A stretch of 64,000 nt of DNA from Vesta saturnalis (Eukaryota > Arthropoda > Insecta > Coleoptera > Lampyridae): assembly GCA_036346205.1 (NCBI GenBank), contig JARFJB010000762.1, forward strand, positions 4,884,501 through 4,948,500. Reading direction: 5' to 3'. The translations under genes and the position numbers were made by a program. The stretch's first letter is position 1; every line of letters starts with the position of its first letter. Under the pieces are notes generated by a model. The model made no database searches. It was not told the origin of the DNA and worked only from the letters and a program-made list of their open reading frames with translations. Shown piece by piece: positions 10,971 to 22,510 of this stretch.

Positions 10971-12814
10971 TCTGGTATAGATATAATAAATAAAAAACAC
11001 AAAGTCACAAGGTCCCTACGTTATTTTTTTTTGTCGCGCAACAAATTAATTGTAATCTTTTCGCACTCAAGTCGAAACTGGTACTGGCTAGCTACCAAAC
11101 AAAGCCGCGAGAAAGCAATGTGAAATGAAAAGAAAACAGCCAGCGAAATACCGAGGCAAGCCGCGGTTACACGACTGACTCACCCACGCGCACGCAACGA
11201 TACTACCATTGCGTTACGACCGAAGCGTGTGAGTACCTATCTATACTCAGTCCTTGACGCGGATACATCTTATGAGTAATGTTATTTTTTCCTATTTTTC
11301 TATTCAGTTTATTTAACTCTCGCGGGTTACCTAAATCGCCTTCGCGGTTGATCTCTTGGCCATCCCTTTTATACTAGGTGGTACAATTCCTATTTCTGGA
11401 AATATCTCAGTTATTGCGTTTAACTAAACCAAAACGTCAAATGAATGATCAATATGGTATATGCCTGCTTTTGTATTCGTTTTCATGGTAACGCATCACT
11501 AACTACTATCATAAATGAGAAATGTATTTCTTTTGAAAACAATTAACGTTATCATTAATTTTATACGTTTGATATATTAATCGTTCATAACGTTTTGCAT
11601 GCATTGCAGGTATAACTGGTTTTTAAGGTCCTACGGCGCCTACCTATCCCTCGCGCGCTAGCTCGAAATAGTACTTCGGACCATAAAAACTCCATTATGC
11701 CCTTAATACCTAAATAACTATTACTACTATTTAACGTGTTTTAAAGGAGATGTATAATTATCTTGTTTAATGTGATTTTTTTGGCAAATAATACACATTG
11801 TATTTTTGAAATATCACGCTCAAGGCGTTGAAATTTTACTTAAAAAGGTAATGTATATATATATTAAGACGTTTTACTTTAAAATTATTGATAGTAGTAA
11901 AATTATAATCCGATTACTTCCACGCTAAATTACTTTTATAATTAAAAGTAATAAATTATTTATATAAAGAGATCTTTGATGGATTTTGGTTTACAACAAA
12001 AATCTATCTCAAGTAATTAGTCTTATCTGTCTTATCTGTGGTAATAACTAAGTTTCCATTTAATACTAAGGAGAGTAACTAATCCAACTTTCCTTAATAC
12101 ATTAATAAATTGTTCTTAGCTATAAATAAATATTTAATAGATTTTTTTACCTAATCTTCAAAATATAGAAATTTATAAAAAGAGATTTATGTTTCAGTAG
12201 TAGAATATTGTGTAAATTTATTGTGTTTCAGTTGGAAATTTCCTGAATAAAGCTAAAAATAGAAATTCACTTTGTATTTATGGTATTGCTTTACAGAACT
12301 TAATTAATGTAAATGAGAATTTTCAGTATAGCATTAAAAACTTTTCTTTGAAGCAAAAAACAAGAAAATATTACATTTCTCTCAAAGTTCAAATATTAAT
12401 GTTAATGAACCATAGCGTTACTTAACTTTGGTAATATTTATTCATTAGTGTGGGAAAAATAAACATTACGTTTAACCTGCAAGTAAAGTTTAAAGCTACA
12501 GACTAGCTGGGTTTGAACAAAATATGTAGTTTAGCCAAAATTTGAATTTTTATGCGAATTTAGTTGTTTACACTTAACATGTTACTTTAATACAATTGCT
12601 TTTATCACTGTAGTTTTAAGTAGGTCTCCAGTTTTGAACTGAAATTTAATTACTGATATTTGTATTAACCCTGTAGGCCCTGATACATGTTAAAATAACC
12701 TAAGTACTTTTAATAATCCATAAATCCATAGTGTGCGTAAATAGCTCATGTGTTTGCGAGATCAAATGGATGCTATGGATAAAATGGACGCAAACGGTAA
12801 GGAAATTACATATA
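10971..12814. other. AT-rich DNA, no gene seen
   Basis: The first ~250 bases may hold the 5' end of the hAT-like element. The rest is AT-rich without a plausible frame or a clear terminal repeat. Confidence 0.4.
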
Positions 12815-12847
12815 CAGGGTGTCCCGGAAAATCACCGACAAAGGAAA

Positions 12848-13596
12848 GGGCACGTTTTAAATGTAAAATACCTTTCGGTCAGAATTTAACCAAATTTTGA
12901 TATGTTCTAGAACTTGACCAATTGATCAAATGTCTTCATTGGCCGAAAGCTCAAAGCTCAACAGTTTTTGATATACAGGGTCTGCAATATCACTATTTGA
13001 TACTTTCAATATATCATAAAATGGACATTTTTGCCAATATTAACGCAAAACTTAGTGGAATGTTATTTTTTTGTGCTACTGGTTACAACCTATTCTTTAC
13101 TTTCATTATTTTTGTACATACACCTGATATACAGGGTGAGACCAAATATATGTATCTGAAAAGAATTATACGGTGGTATTGTTTTGATGTTTTGGTGAAT
13201 GGAAGTTAACACATATGTCCATTTAAATTATTATTGCAAGTTAAGTCCCCTAGACGTCCGTTATACAGAGTGTTTCATTTCTTTAATAGATTTAATTGAG
13301 TATTATTATACTTCCTAGTTAATTTTCTGATAACTTAATTGAAATGTCTATATTAAAATAAACTATTTTATAACTGTATATACCTACATAATAGTCACGA
13401 TGTGTTTATACTGATACTGGGTGTCCAAGTACAAAGGACCAAAGCGATATCTTAAACTTCATATAGGTACGTAAACAACCGTTAACATAAAAAATCCCTT
13501 GCAATTGGATGTCGTTGCGAAATACAAAGCTTTTGGAGATTGACAGATAGAAAGGTTAGATGTGCTTCATTTAATATGCTCACTATTTTCTAATAA
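12848..13596 (+). repeat. Left terminal inverted repeat of the DDE_4-like transposon
   Basis: Matches 17020-16213 reversed over essentially its full length, from gggcacgttttaaatgtaaa to gctcactattttct. It differs by scattered substitutions and by lacking the (AT)n expansion present in the other arm: here the site reads acatatgtccat (about 13210-13222). Confidence 0.9.
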
Positions 13597-13888
13597 AGTT
13601 ATATTTAGTATTTACTTATTCGTTTAAACCAAAACCGTAATGTGGTATTGCGCTTTTTCTTCTGCTTTTATTCGTACAACTAGATTTTTTTCTGTTTTTG
13701 CACTTTTCTTTCCGTTTTTCATACTACAATTATTATGTTTTTCTATTCCCAAACTTATAAAATAACAACAATATAGTAGTAGGTGGCTATGAAACGTCAA
13801 AAATTAATCCACTAATTAAGTGATATTGTTGATGCTTAGTTGCAAATCTACGTTTTGAATTAAAATCGTTGAAAAGTTTATGTGAAAA

Positions 13889-15867
13889 ATGAATCGAATT
13901 CCATGTTTTGCTTGTGGAAATGCTTTAGTTACTAGGGTTATGGTGAAAATAAATGGTGAGGTAAATGCAAGAAAACAGGAAATTGTGATTGCACGTCGCC
14001 GCGAAGCAAATCTACCAGAGCGGGTCATAATAGAATAAACTCGAATCTGCAATGTCTGAAATATTTCTATTGTAAGGGAAATTCAAGCAATAGACAATAA
14101 TCCAAATTGTTTGCGATTAAGTGTGCTACAAAGGTCAACTCACTTATGCTGCATTTGTAACGATGGGAATGATATACATAAAATATCCATGAAAGGTAGA
14201 ATTAATATTTTTGTTGAGAGAAAATACGTACTGCTGTAATATTCGTTTGGATGAGAATGGTAATCTGTTTGAGTTTCTGCTACCTGGGTTACGATATGTA
14301 AATCGGCCATTATTAGCAGGTAATGAGATTTATATTTTTTTACAAGCATTACATAAGGAAATTAAGAAAAAAAGCTACCACACGGCTTACGAAGACGAAA
14401 ATAACTTCACAGATTCTCAATTTAAAGCAGTTTCTCCTATAACCAAAGATCAATTTAATAATCTTTTCAACTTTTGTGACCCCGTTAGAATAGGAAATTC
14501 TTTGAGATATGTAAGTAAAAAAGATCTCTTAGCATTCCTGTGCAAGTTACGACAAGGTCTTAGTGATAGTTTTTTAGCGGTTATTTTTAATTATTCCACA
14601 AGACAACAAGCCAGTTTAGCTATATATCTAGTTAGACAATCTCTTTCTGCAAGATTTGTACCACAAGATATTGGATTTACTGCTACAACAAGAGACAGCT
14701 ACATCGAAAATCATGTAACTCCTTTTGCAAATCGTTTATATAATCAAAACCTGGATCGGCCTCAAGTTATAGTGTATAATGACTGCACTTATCTAGAAAT
14801 AGAGAAAAGTTCTTGTTTTAAAGTGTTGCGACAGTCCTACTGTACTTATAAGGGTAAACATCTTATCAAGCCATCTCTGCTTGTTGCCCCGAGCGGATTT
14901 ATTCTAGACATTCAAGGGCCATATTTCTTCAAACAACGATGCTAACATACTTATAAGTGAATTTAATAGAGATGTGAATGGAATGCGTGAATGGTTTAAT
15001 GAAGGAGATATTTTCATTCTCGACCGCGGGTACTTGGATGCTATTCCAGCTTTAAGTAGATTAGGTATTAATTTTAAAATGCCAGTATTTTTGTCCAGAG
15101 GTCAGCTACAGTTATCCACAGAAGAGGCTAATGATAGTCGTCTCGTTACGAAAACCAGGTGGATCGTAGAAGCACGCAATGGGCACTTAAAATCAATTTT
15201 TAAATTTTTTAGCTTTAAGATAAAAACACCCCACATTTGTAATATTGCTGATTTTCTTAAAATTGCTGGAGCAATTATAAATAAATATTTTCCACCCATT
15301 TTAATGCAAGATGCTACTATTGAGCTGGCTGAAAATATTCTTCAAAAAGTTCAAGAGCCAAATGTTGTTCAAGCCAGGGTTGAGGAGGAAAACTTACGCG
15401 CTAGAAGGGGCAGATGGGTTGATTTAAATGAAATTATCGTTCCCTCATTCCCACGTTTGTCACATTACTATCTTAAAGAGTTAACTGTAGGTATTTTTCA
15501 ATTAAAGCTTGCTCCTTCTTACTTACAGGACAATGAAGAAGAGGACCGCCAGGTTCACTATCAATTTGATGAAAACTACAAACCCGGTTTTATACGGGTA
15601 AGGAGATATTCTCGCCTCAGAAATGCTACTCCTTACTAGTTGTGGATTGCATTTGTGCCGAATAATGAGGAAGAAGAACCTAACCCAATATTAGGTACTT
15701 ACTGCACCTGCAAGACTGGTGCCAGAACTTTAGGTACTTGTTCTCATGTGGCAGCTGTAATATGGTTTTTAGGATACGTTAGGTATCAAGAGCTAATCAA
15801 ATACCCTTCTACAAATGTTTTAAATCATATACTAAATGCAAATAATGTGGAGGTGGTAGACATTTAA
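13889..15867 (+). pseudogene. DDE_4/IS5-like transposase with C-terminal SWIM zinc finger
   Basis: Transposase of the enclosing long-TIR element. The start ATG at 13889 opens MNRIPCFACG (C-x2-C). A second Cys pair (CNV-stop-N, then CCICN) follows with two early stops, and after a frameshift near 14215 the main body starts. Catalytic blocks: VYNDCTYLEIEKS (first Asp, about 14775), FILDRGYLDAIP (second Asp, about 15015) and RWIVEARNGHLKSIFKF (Glu, about 15160). This is the DDE_Tnp_4 pattern. Then come LRARRGRWVDL and a C-terminal SWIM finger YCTCKTG...GTCSHVA (C-x-C...C-x-H, about 15700-15755). Breaks: a one-base frameshift near 14937 and a single TAG at 15637-15639, where related proteins have Gln before LWIAF. 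Otherwise it is well preserved, so decay looks recent. Confidence 0.85.
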
Positions 15868-16212
15868 CATTTGATTATGCAACTTTTTGATTTCTATGAC
15901 AATGGTTATATCAAGACCAAAAATTATTTACTGTTTTCTGCCTCATCAGTTCAGTTAACTGACATCTTATTAAGCTTAGATAGTTTTAATATATTAAAAT
16001 ACGTTCATTAACGATTCTACATAAATATTTCTTATTTCCAATGACTGTGCAAAGCTGTAGTGATGATGGAGGTAGACCTGCGAAACCGGTCTGTCGATGG
16101 TGTGAACAGTGAAGACACTAGTGTCTTAAAGAATTTTCTTTTCTTAGTTTTGCAAAATAAAGATGAACTTCGACAAGCGCCTTCTTTATCAAAAGAATCT
16201 ACTGAAAATTTT
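15868..16212. other. 3' untranslated region of the DDE_4-like transposon
   Basis: AT-rich DNA between the transposase stop and the right inverted repeat. No separate feature seen. Confidence 0.5.
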
Positions 16213-16586
16213 ATAAGAAAATAGTGAGCATAATAAATGAAGCACATCTAACCTTTCTATCTGTCAATCTCCAAAAGCTTTGTATTTCGCAACGACATCC
16301 AATTGCAAGGAATTTTTTATGTTAACGGTTTTTTCCGTACCTATATGAAGTTTAAGATATCGCTTTGGTCCTTTGTACTTGGACACCCAGTATCAGTATA
16401 AACACATCGTGACTATTATGTAGGTATATACAGTTAGCAAATAGTTTATTTTAATATAGACATTTCAATTAAGTTATCAGTAAATTAACTCGGAAGTATA
16501 ATAATACTCAATTAAATCTATTAAAGAAATGAAACACTCTGTATAACGGACGTCTGGGGGACTTAACTTGCAATAATAATTTAAAT

Positions 16587-16657
<71 letters not shown>

Positions 16658-17020
16658 AACTTCCATTCACCAAGATATCAAAACAATACCACCGTATAAT
16701 TCTTTTCAGATACATATATTTGGTCTCACCCTGTATATCAGGTGTATGTACAAAAATAATGAAAGTAAAGAATAGCTTGTAACCAGTAGCACCAAAAAAA
16801 TAACATTCCACTAAGTTTTGCGTTAATATTGGCAAAAATGTCCATTTTATGATATATTGAAAGTATCAAATAGTGATATTGCAGACCCTGTATATCAAAA
16901 ACTATTGAGCTTTGAGCTTTAGGGCAATGAAGACATTTGATCAATTGGTCAATTTCTAGAACATATCAAAATTTGGTTAAATTCTGACCGAAAGGTATTT
17001 TACATTTAAAACGTGCCCCC
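16213..17020 (-). repeat. Right terminal inverted repeat of the DDE_4-like transposon
   Basis: Reverse complement of 12848-13596. It carries a 64-bp (AT)n tract at 16591-16654 in place of the acatatgt in the left arm, which makes this arm longer. Confidence 0.9.
16591..16654. repeat. (AT)n microsatellite inside the right TIR
   Basis: A pure AT dinucleotide run of about 32 units flanked by aaatggac and gttaacttcc. The left arm has only a single short atat here, so the tract expanded after the arms became identical. Confidence 0.95.
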
Positions 17021-17029
17021 TCCTTCCTA

Positions 17030-17165
17030 AGACCAAATTAGGCCATTTTTCCCTCTTTGAATGTTATCCCAAAATGCATCCCTAAAAAGTTGTACGTCCA
17101 ATTTAAAATGTAGAATATTCACTTTATCCCCGTAAATTATGAAAATTTTTTATTTGATAGAAATT
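17030..17165 (+). repeat. Inner part of the left terminal repeat of the outer mariner-like element
   Basis: Reads catttttccctctttgaatg, tgcatccctaaaaagtt, aatttaaaatgtagaatattc, ccgtaaattat. It matches 18606-18465 reversed with modest divergence, which proves that the DNA on either side of the inner transposon was once continuous. Confidence 0.85.
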
Positions 17166-17484
17166 TAAAAAAAAAATCTCTAGAACTACCCGTTCAGCAA
17201 CCTTTAAACCTTAAAAAATTATTTTTGCAAAATAAATTAAAATTTTTCTGCTTTATTTCGGTAATACATTTTAGAATAAATAAATTTTGTCTCTTAAATT
17301 TTTCTTCTAAAATCGACGGTTCGTGAGAAAATTTGAAAAATAATTTGTATTCTGCAACAACTGATCCGTGCTTATTTCATAATTCATTCAGTAGTAGGCT
17401 ACGTCTTCAAGACAAAACAAACTTAGTTAATTGTCAAAAGTTCTTACCTACTTAAGTAAAATGTGTTTCTGTTTATTATTTTAT

Positions 17485-18440
17485 TGTTATTTGTAATGGA
17501 ACATTATTTGTATTCAGAATTAATTAAATTAACTAATATGTATCCTGTATATGGCCAATGTGGAGGTAATTCACGAGCTGCAGCAAGAAGATCTTTGGAA
17601 AGATTTCCAAATAGACACCAACCGCATCATACCACTTTTTATTCCATTAACCGTCGTCTTTCTGAAACAGGTAGTTTTTTGTAAATGAAATTCTGGAGGT
17701 CAGCGTCACAGAACTGTTCAGGCGCATATTGGAAACTATTGAGGACAATCCAACTACAAGCACTAGATGCGTCGCTTCTCAATTGAATATTTCTAAAACT
17801 GCTATTCACTGAACACTTACTGAACAATTGTTAAAACCGTACTACATCTAAAAAGTTCAAGAACTTTTTCGAACAGATCTCCTACTTAAACAAGAACATT
17901 GTCAATGGTTTGTGAACAATTTCACTAAAGATCCTCAGATTGATGCTCGAATTCTTTTTACGGACGAAGCCTGTTTTACTAAAGATGTAATCTTTAATTG
18001 GGCAGATGAGAATCCTAATTTATTTCAAGAAGGTCGCTTTCAACGTAAATTCAGCATAAATGTCAGAGCAAGAATTGTTGAAGGATTTATTATTGGCCTC
18101 TTTATGCTACACAATCGACTGGACAGAATAACTTGTGGGAACTTCTAGAGCATGTGCCATTAAATGTTAGAGCTGAGACAACCTTTATGCACGATGGTGC
18201 CCCACCACATTTTGGATTACCTGTAAGGCAATACCTGCACGCGCAGTTCCCTAACTGGTGGATCGGACAGGCCGCCTAGATCACCGGATCACAATCCCTT
18301 AGATTTCTTTGTTTGGGGTGCTGTTAAAGAGCAGGTCTATTCTGTTCGAGCAAATTTCATGGATATTTTGATCAACGTGAATGCCTGTAGTACGTCGATC
18401 GAATGCTTGCATTCAAGTATGTGGGGGCCACTTTGAGAAA
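17485..18440 (+). pseudogene. Tc1/mariner-like transposase (DUF4817 HTH + DDE_3 type)
   Basis: Broken transposase of the outer element. The N-terminal helix-turn-helix of the insect DUF4817 type reads MYPVYGQCGGNSRAAARRS, FPNRHQPHHTTF and RRLSETGSF (17538-17683), followed by a frameshift. The linker then has NPTTSTRCVASQLNIS. The catalytic blocks are ILFTDEACFT (first Asp, about 17955), MHDGAPPHF (second Asp, about 18190) and PPRSPDHNPLDFFVWG (third Asp, about 18275-18320). At least three frameshifts or stops interrupt it. Parts lost to decay include the link between the second and third Asp. Upstream and downstream sequence is the element's terminal repeats. Confidence 0.85.
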
Positions 18441-18464
18441 TTATAAAATTAATGTATTATTTTA

Positions 18465-18607
18465 TAATTTACGGAGATAAAGTGAATTTTCTACATTTTA
18501 AATTGAACTTTGAGAGCGCGTAACTTTTTAGGGATGCATTGTGGGATAAAATTTAAAGAGGGAAAATGTCCTGTAAAAGTTTGTCGGTGATTTTCCGAAA
18601 CACACTA
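18465..18607 (-). repeat. Right terminal inverted repeat of the outer mariner-like element
   Basis: Reverse complement reads gtgtttcggaaaatcaccga, then ttttccctctttaaatttta and tgcatccctaaaaagtta. It pairs with 12815-12847 plus 17030-17165. A TA dinucleotide follows at 18608. Confidence 0.85.
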
Positions 18608-18609
18608 TA

Positions 18610-18894
18610 TAACTAATAGTCAAACTTGTTGGTTTCATTTATGCAAATTTAAATTCCGTAAAGATAAGTAATGTACATAAGGTATACATTTCTTAAAACT
18701 GTTGTTTTTGCAATTGTTCCATAAATATGGATACCCAATTATAAAGGATAAATATGTGTGTTTTGCTACAGAAGAAAATAACGATAATAAAACTTGTTGG
18801 TTTCGATAACACTTACAGTTATCTTCGTGAGTAGTGATATCTATTAAAATCGTTAAAGATATTGTAAACAATTTTGTCAAAGTTGAAAAATCAA

Positions 18895-18897
<3 letters not shown>
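18610..18897. repeat. Dispersed repeat family B, copy 1
   Basis: Contains aacttgttggtttcgataac and acttacagttatcttcgtga, then cgttaaagatattgtaaaca. The same blocks form the arms and spacer of the palindrome at 38321-38549. A duplicated aacttgttggtttc lies at 18626 and 18791. Confidence 0.65.
18799..18831 (-). ncRNA. Hammerhead-ribozyme-like motif (degenerate)
   Basis: The minus strand reads CUCACGA, an unpaired A, a 6-bp stem GAUAAC/GUUAUC closing a small loop, then GAAAC. The canonical hammerhead core is CUGANGA, stem II, GAAA, so one core base differs (G5 to C) and there is one extra base before the stem. Penelope-like elements are known to carry hammerheads in their terminal repeats. Stems I and III are not convincing here, so this is a candidate, probably inactive. 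Confidence 0.3.
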
Positions 18898-18947
<50 letters not shown>

Positions 18948-18972
18948 TATATATATATATATATATATATAT
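18898..18972. repeat. (AT)n microsatellite
   Basis: AT run interrupted once near 18945. Family C sequence (attgaaatgg) begins directly at its right end, exactly as at 52061. Confidence 0.95.
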
Positions 18973-21360
18973 TGAAATGGTTAGATATAAGTTTAAGACG
19001 GGGATTAGAGTGTATAAGCTTGTATTTCTTATATTGGACAATTTGAGATAAATTACAATATATTTACACTGCATTTTATTAAGTAATATAGTAAACGAGA
19101 GAAAGAAATTGATTTTGATTTGACGAAACAGGCTAAGTGAAATTTGCACAAGTTTGTATAATCATAAAAAGCATTGTGCTATGTAAGGAGCATGCCAGGA
19201 AGGTCAGATGAAGTTATATTTGTAAGTACTATTAAGTTCGTAGAATATACTTAATTAAATTTACAGTTTAGATTTATAATTATATTTAGAACATGTATCG
19301 AGTTAGATAAAATGCAGGAAAGATTTAAAATCTTAAGAAAGGGTTATTGTGCGGACATGGTTTAGTTTTTACTCACAAAATTAGTGTACAAAAAAGTGCA
19401 ACAGAAGAAATAGTGCATTATTAACATTAAAGACGATATAAACAACAATAGTACATGTGGATATTTTACATATAAATACTTTTGTGCAAAATTTTTGAAG
19501 TGTGTTTAACAATATGGATTATTGAGTTGAGAAAGTTTTAGACAGTACAATAAAAGTGAACATTGGTGATGTTGAAGACAGTTTTAACAAACTATTAGAG
19601 TAATATTTCAAGTAATTTGGACGTTAGAAACGAAAATTATATGTATATTTGTATAAAGTTAAGTTTTAATTTTGAGGTTTTTGCAAATTTATAGTTTTCA
19701 CAGAATAGTTTGACCATAGAATAAATTATTAGAGAAAATAATAGGAGGTTTCCCTCATTTCCATGTAGAAATTTACTTTGTACAAGCTATTTAAACATAA
19801 AATTATGAAAATGGGGTTAACTACATAAATTACCTATATGAAAAAGAATTTTCCTTTAAAATTAAGATATTTGAGTTTAAATAAATGTTTTATAATTCAG
19901 TTTTTCGTGTAGTTCACGAATATGTGTTTAGTTTAAGTGTAGAATTTAGGGTTTTTTAGATATAAGTAAATTTAGATTAGAATATGTCAAATCGTACATT
20001 TTTGAACCAATATATGACTCGTGAGGTATCGTTTTGTGCGTAATTATGCACAGATTCCAATTCAGTTTTCAAAATGTAAATCAGAAGTATTTTAAGAAAG
20101 TTATGGCATAATTTGTATTTTAGTCAAGTTTTCAAATTTGTTTAAACCAATCAGAAGTTTAGTTACTTTGTTTGTATTGTAAGAAAAAATTGAAATTTTG
20201 TAGCTAACAGGATAGTATATAAGGAATTGATTCTGAATTCCAAACTCTTCTTCCAATCTCTCTTCCAATTTTAAAAGTTACTAACAAAAGTCAAAGTGTT
20301 GTGTTTTGTGTTAACATGTAAGTTTCAATTTACGTTACTATCGGAAATTTTGAAAGGCGGTTAGTGAAGAGCCGAGAAATCAGAAACAATTGTTCTTAAC
20401 CTACAATCAAATATAAAGTTAGGTTACCGATAATTTTTCTACAATAATAAAGTTTTGTTTCGATTCAAATTTAACGTATTCAAAATCCGGTTGATATATT
20501 TTTGTTTTTGTTTATGTTTGTCGTAAATAAAATTATTCAGTTCTCTGAACATATGTTTATTTTTCTGGTGCGACATATAATAATAGTAAACGATTTTCCA
20601 TATCAGGATCTAAAACAAAAAGTGAAACAGAATTAAAGTTTTACGAACTTAAAACAAAATTCTTAAATAGTAAATTTTACAAACATTTTAAACAACACTT
20701 AAGTAAAATATAATTAACAATACAGTGCTTAGTTGAAGTTATTTAAGCAATTATAAGTAACATCACGATTACCAAAAAAGAAAAGTCGTCATTCAACTAG
20801 GTGTACGGTGGTTGAAGATTGGAGGTATATGTAGCAACGATTTGAACATCGAACCAGTAACATCGACTACATATGGGAAGAAGCCTACTCAAGTTGTACA
20901 TGGAACCAGCCAAATGAAAATATCTTTTGGAAATATGCCGATACACATGTGAGTTTATTTATAATAACCCTTAAATTTGTATTCATTATTTGTGTAATTT
21001 CCGGCATTTGTATTTCATTTATATGTGTATATGTTTATGCAATAACGGTGTAAACATCTGTAAAATAATTAAACCTTTATTATTCTATCAACATTTCAAT
21101 TTCAATTATAAAGTTATTAAACTCACATTTTTGAGAAATTTTTATCTGACAATTTTGACGGGCCGCTATTTATTTCAGTTAAGACGCTACGCATGCGTTT
21201 TTGTGCAAATTTTATTAAGGGCTATTTAACATACGATCTATTATAATTTTAAATTCACATATAAAAAATTAAATTAATATCAAAGTGCAAATTATAATTT
21301 TTCATTTGCCCAACAAATACTAAATTAACCCTATCCCCTAATAAAAGATATAGAGCCAGT
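18973..21360 (+). repeat. Dispersed repeat family C, copy 1
   Basis: Begins attgaaatgg right after an (AT)n run. A promoter-like block starts about 1.17 kb in (20147) and a GTGAGT splice-donor-like site lies at 20949. The copy at 52061-54550 shares the start (attgagatga after (AT)n), the spacing to the promoter block (about 1.15 kb), the block order and the GTGAGT. Right boundary uncertain; no long reading frame. It may be a long terminal or 5' untranslated part of a retroelement, or a noncoding transcription unit. Confidence 0.5.
20147..20327 (+). promoter_or_regulatory. Promoter-like block of family C copy 1
   Basis: CCAATCAG at 20147, TATATAAG at 20217 (70 bp later) and a pyrimidine-rich caatctctct at 20254, followed by a GTAAGT donor-like site at 20322. 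The second family C copy has the same three signals in the same order, at 53213, 53285 and 53311. Confidence 0.45.
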
Positions 21361-21410
21361 ATACATTAATCATTTCTTGTTGTTGTTCGTGTTGCGTAGC
21401 TTTTCAGTGT

Positions 21411-22510
21411 TACAAATGCTTTATATCAACCAAGAGTTATTTGAGAAATGTTACAGCTGCTGCAAGTGTATATGCGCAGCAATATCCTGATTAGAGGCCG
21501 CCCGAGTAAAAAAGTTTTTCGAGTTATGCATCGTTTGTGAACAACTGGAAACGTTCAAGTTCCCGTATACCGCAGACAACGCAGGGGACGCACCGAAGAC
21601 AAAATTATTCATATTTTAGCTTGTGTCCAGTTTAATCCTCACTTAAGTAGGTACTAGAACTATTGCTCAGGACCTGAGAGTAACTCGAACATGCTCAAGG
21701 AGCACAGGTAAGCGAGCTTACGTCTTTGAACCTCCACTATAAACTTACATAGGTTTACTTAATGCTTTTCCTACAAAAACCAGTAATATCCTGTTGAATC
21801 AGTGGTCACCACCTTGTTCTTGGTTATATCCATATCACTTAGTCCTGCACCAGGCATTGACAGCTGCAGATTTTCACCGAAGACTAGGCAATTGCCACTG
21901 GCTTTTGGGTATGATGGTAGAAGATCGGCAAGTTCCTTCACGTATGTTGTGGACAGATTAGGCCACCTTTCATAGCAATGGAGGTGTGAATCTCCATAAT
22001 ATGTACTATTGGTCAAGAACGAATACGCACTGGATGCAAGAAGCCCAACACCAAGGTCGTTTTTCTGTAAATTGTTGGGTAGGAATTCTGGAAGGGCGAA
22101 TTATCGACCCATTCTTTTTCAATAACCAACTAAATGGTGACAATTACCTACAGTTTTTAAGAGAGGAATTGCGGATTTTGTTAGAGGAAGTGCTCCATGA
22201 AATTCGTCAAGGAATGCTGTTCTAGTACCATGGCTGTCCAGCTCACTTCGTGGGAATTTTCAGATGGATAGGACGGGGCGGAATCTTTCCATGGCGGCTA
22301 GATTACTAGATGTAAAATTTATGGATTTTTATTTATGGGATCGATTAAAAGCTGGTTTTTGCAACCTGACCCACTACGCGGTATAACGTGAATGGACGAA
22401 TAAGAGATTGTATGCAAACTATTTCAGTTGCTAAACGAGCGAGTGCAGTTTGGTCTACGCGGGAAAGGATGTTTAAGTGCATTGAAAACGATGGACGACA
22501 GTTTTAACAT
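21411..22510 (+). pseudogene. Tc1/mariner-like transposase (DUF4817/DDE_3 type), second family
   Basis: Decayed transposase on the plus strand. The N-terminal part holds a weak INQELFE start and a helix-turn-helix region with GRPSKKVFRVMHRL, TTGNVQVP and RRQRRGRTED, then DLRVTRTCSRST. The catalytic half opens with a decayed first-Asp block (LWTD then a stop, about 21950). It is then well conserved over NMYYWSRTNTHWMQEAQHQG, RFSVNCWVGILEGRIIDPFF, NNQLNGDNYLQFLREEL (about 22000-22170) and YHGCPAHFVG (second Asp replaced by His-Gly context), and ends with MDFYLWDRLK (third block). Frameshifts at about 21720, 21960 and 22230. It differs from the transposases at 17.5 and 46.3 kb, so it is a separate family. 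Its left terminal repeat is missing. Confidence 0.75.

Larger units (their letters stand above)
12848..17020 (+). mobile_element. DNA transposon with ~0.75-kb inverted repeats, DDE_4/IS5-like, inserted in the mariner end
   Basis: Arms of about 750 bp, 12848-13596 and 16213-17020 reversed, start with gggcacgttttaaatg and flank a transposase gene at 13889-15867. Each arm has several internal acagggtg-like motifs: tatacagggtctgc, tatacagggtgagacc, tatacagagtgtttc and tactgggtgtcc. The outermost bases are uncertain, because purine-rich GGAAAGGG-type sequence flanks both ends and I could not fix the target duplication. The transposase type suggests the PIF/Harbinger-ISL2EU group; this is inference from motifs. 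Confidence 0.75.
12815..18607 (+). mobile_element. Tc1/mariner-like transposon split by a second transposon
   Basis: The left end reads TA then cagggtgtcccggaaaatc (12813-12833). The right end, read on the minus strand, is TA then tagtgtgtttcggaaaatc (18609 downward). Both continue into caccgacaaa, so they are matched terminal inverted repeats flanked by TA, the Tc1/mariner target duplication. The left repeat breaks after about 12847 and its inner part resumes at about 17030 (catttttccctctttgaatg). The two sides are separated by a different 4.2-kb transposon. The transposase lies at 17485-18440. Without the insertion the element would be about 1.6 kb. Confidence 0.8.

Noticed and set aside
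18834..19149. Ile/Tyr-repeat open frames on both strands
   Set aside because: Translation of the (AT)n microsatellite.
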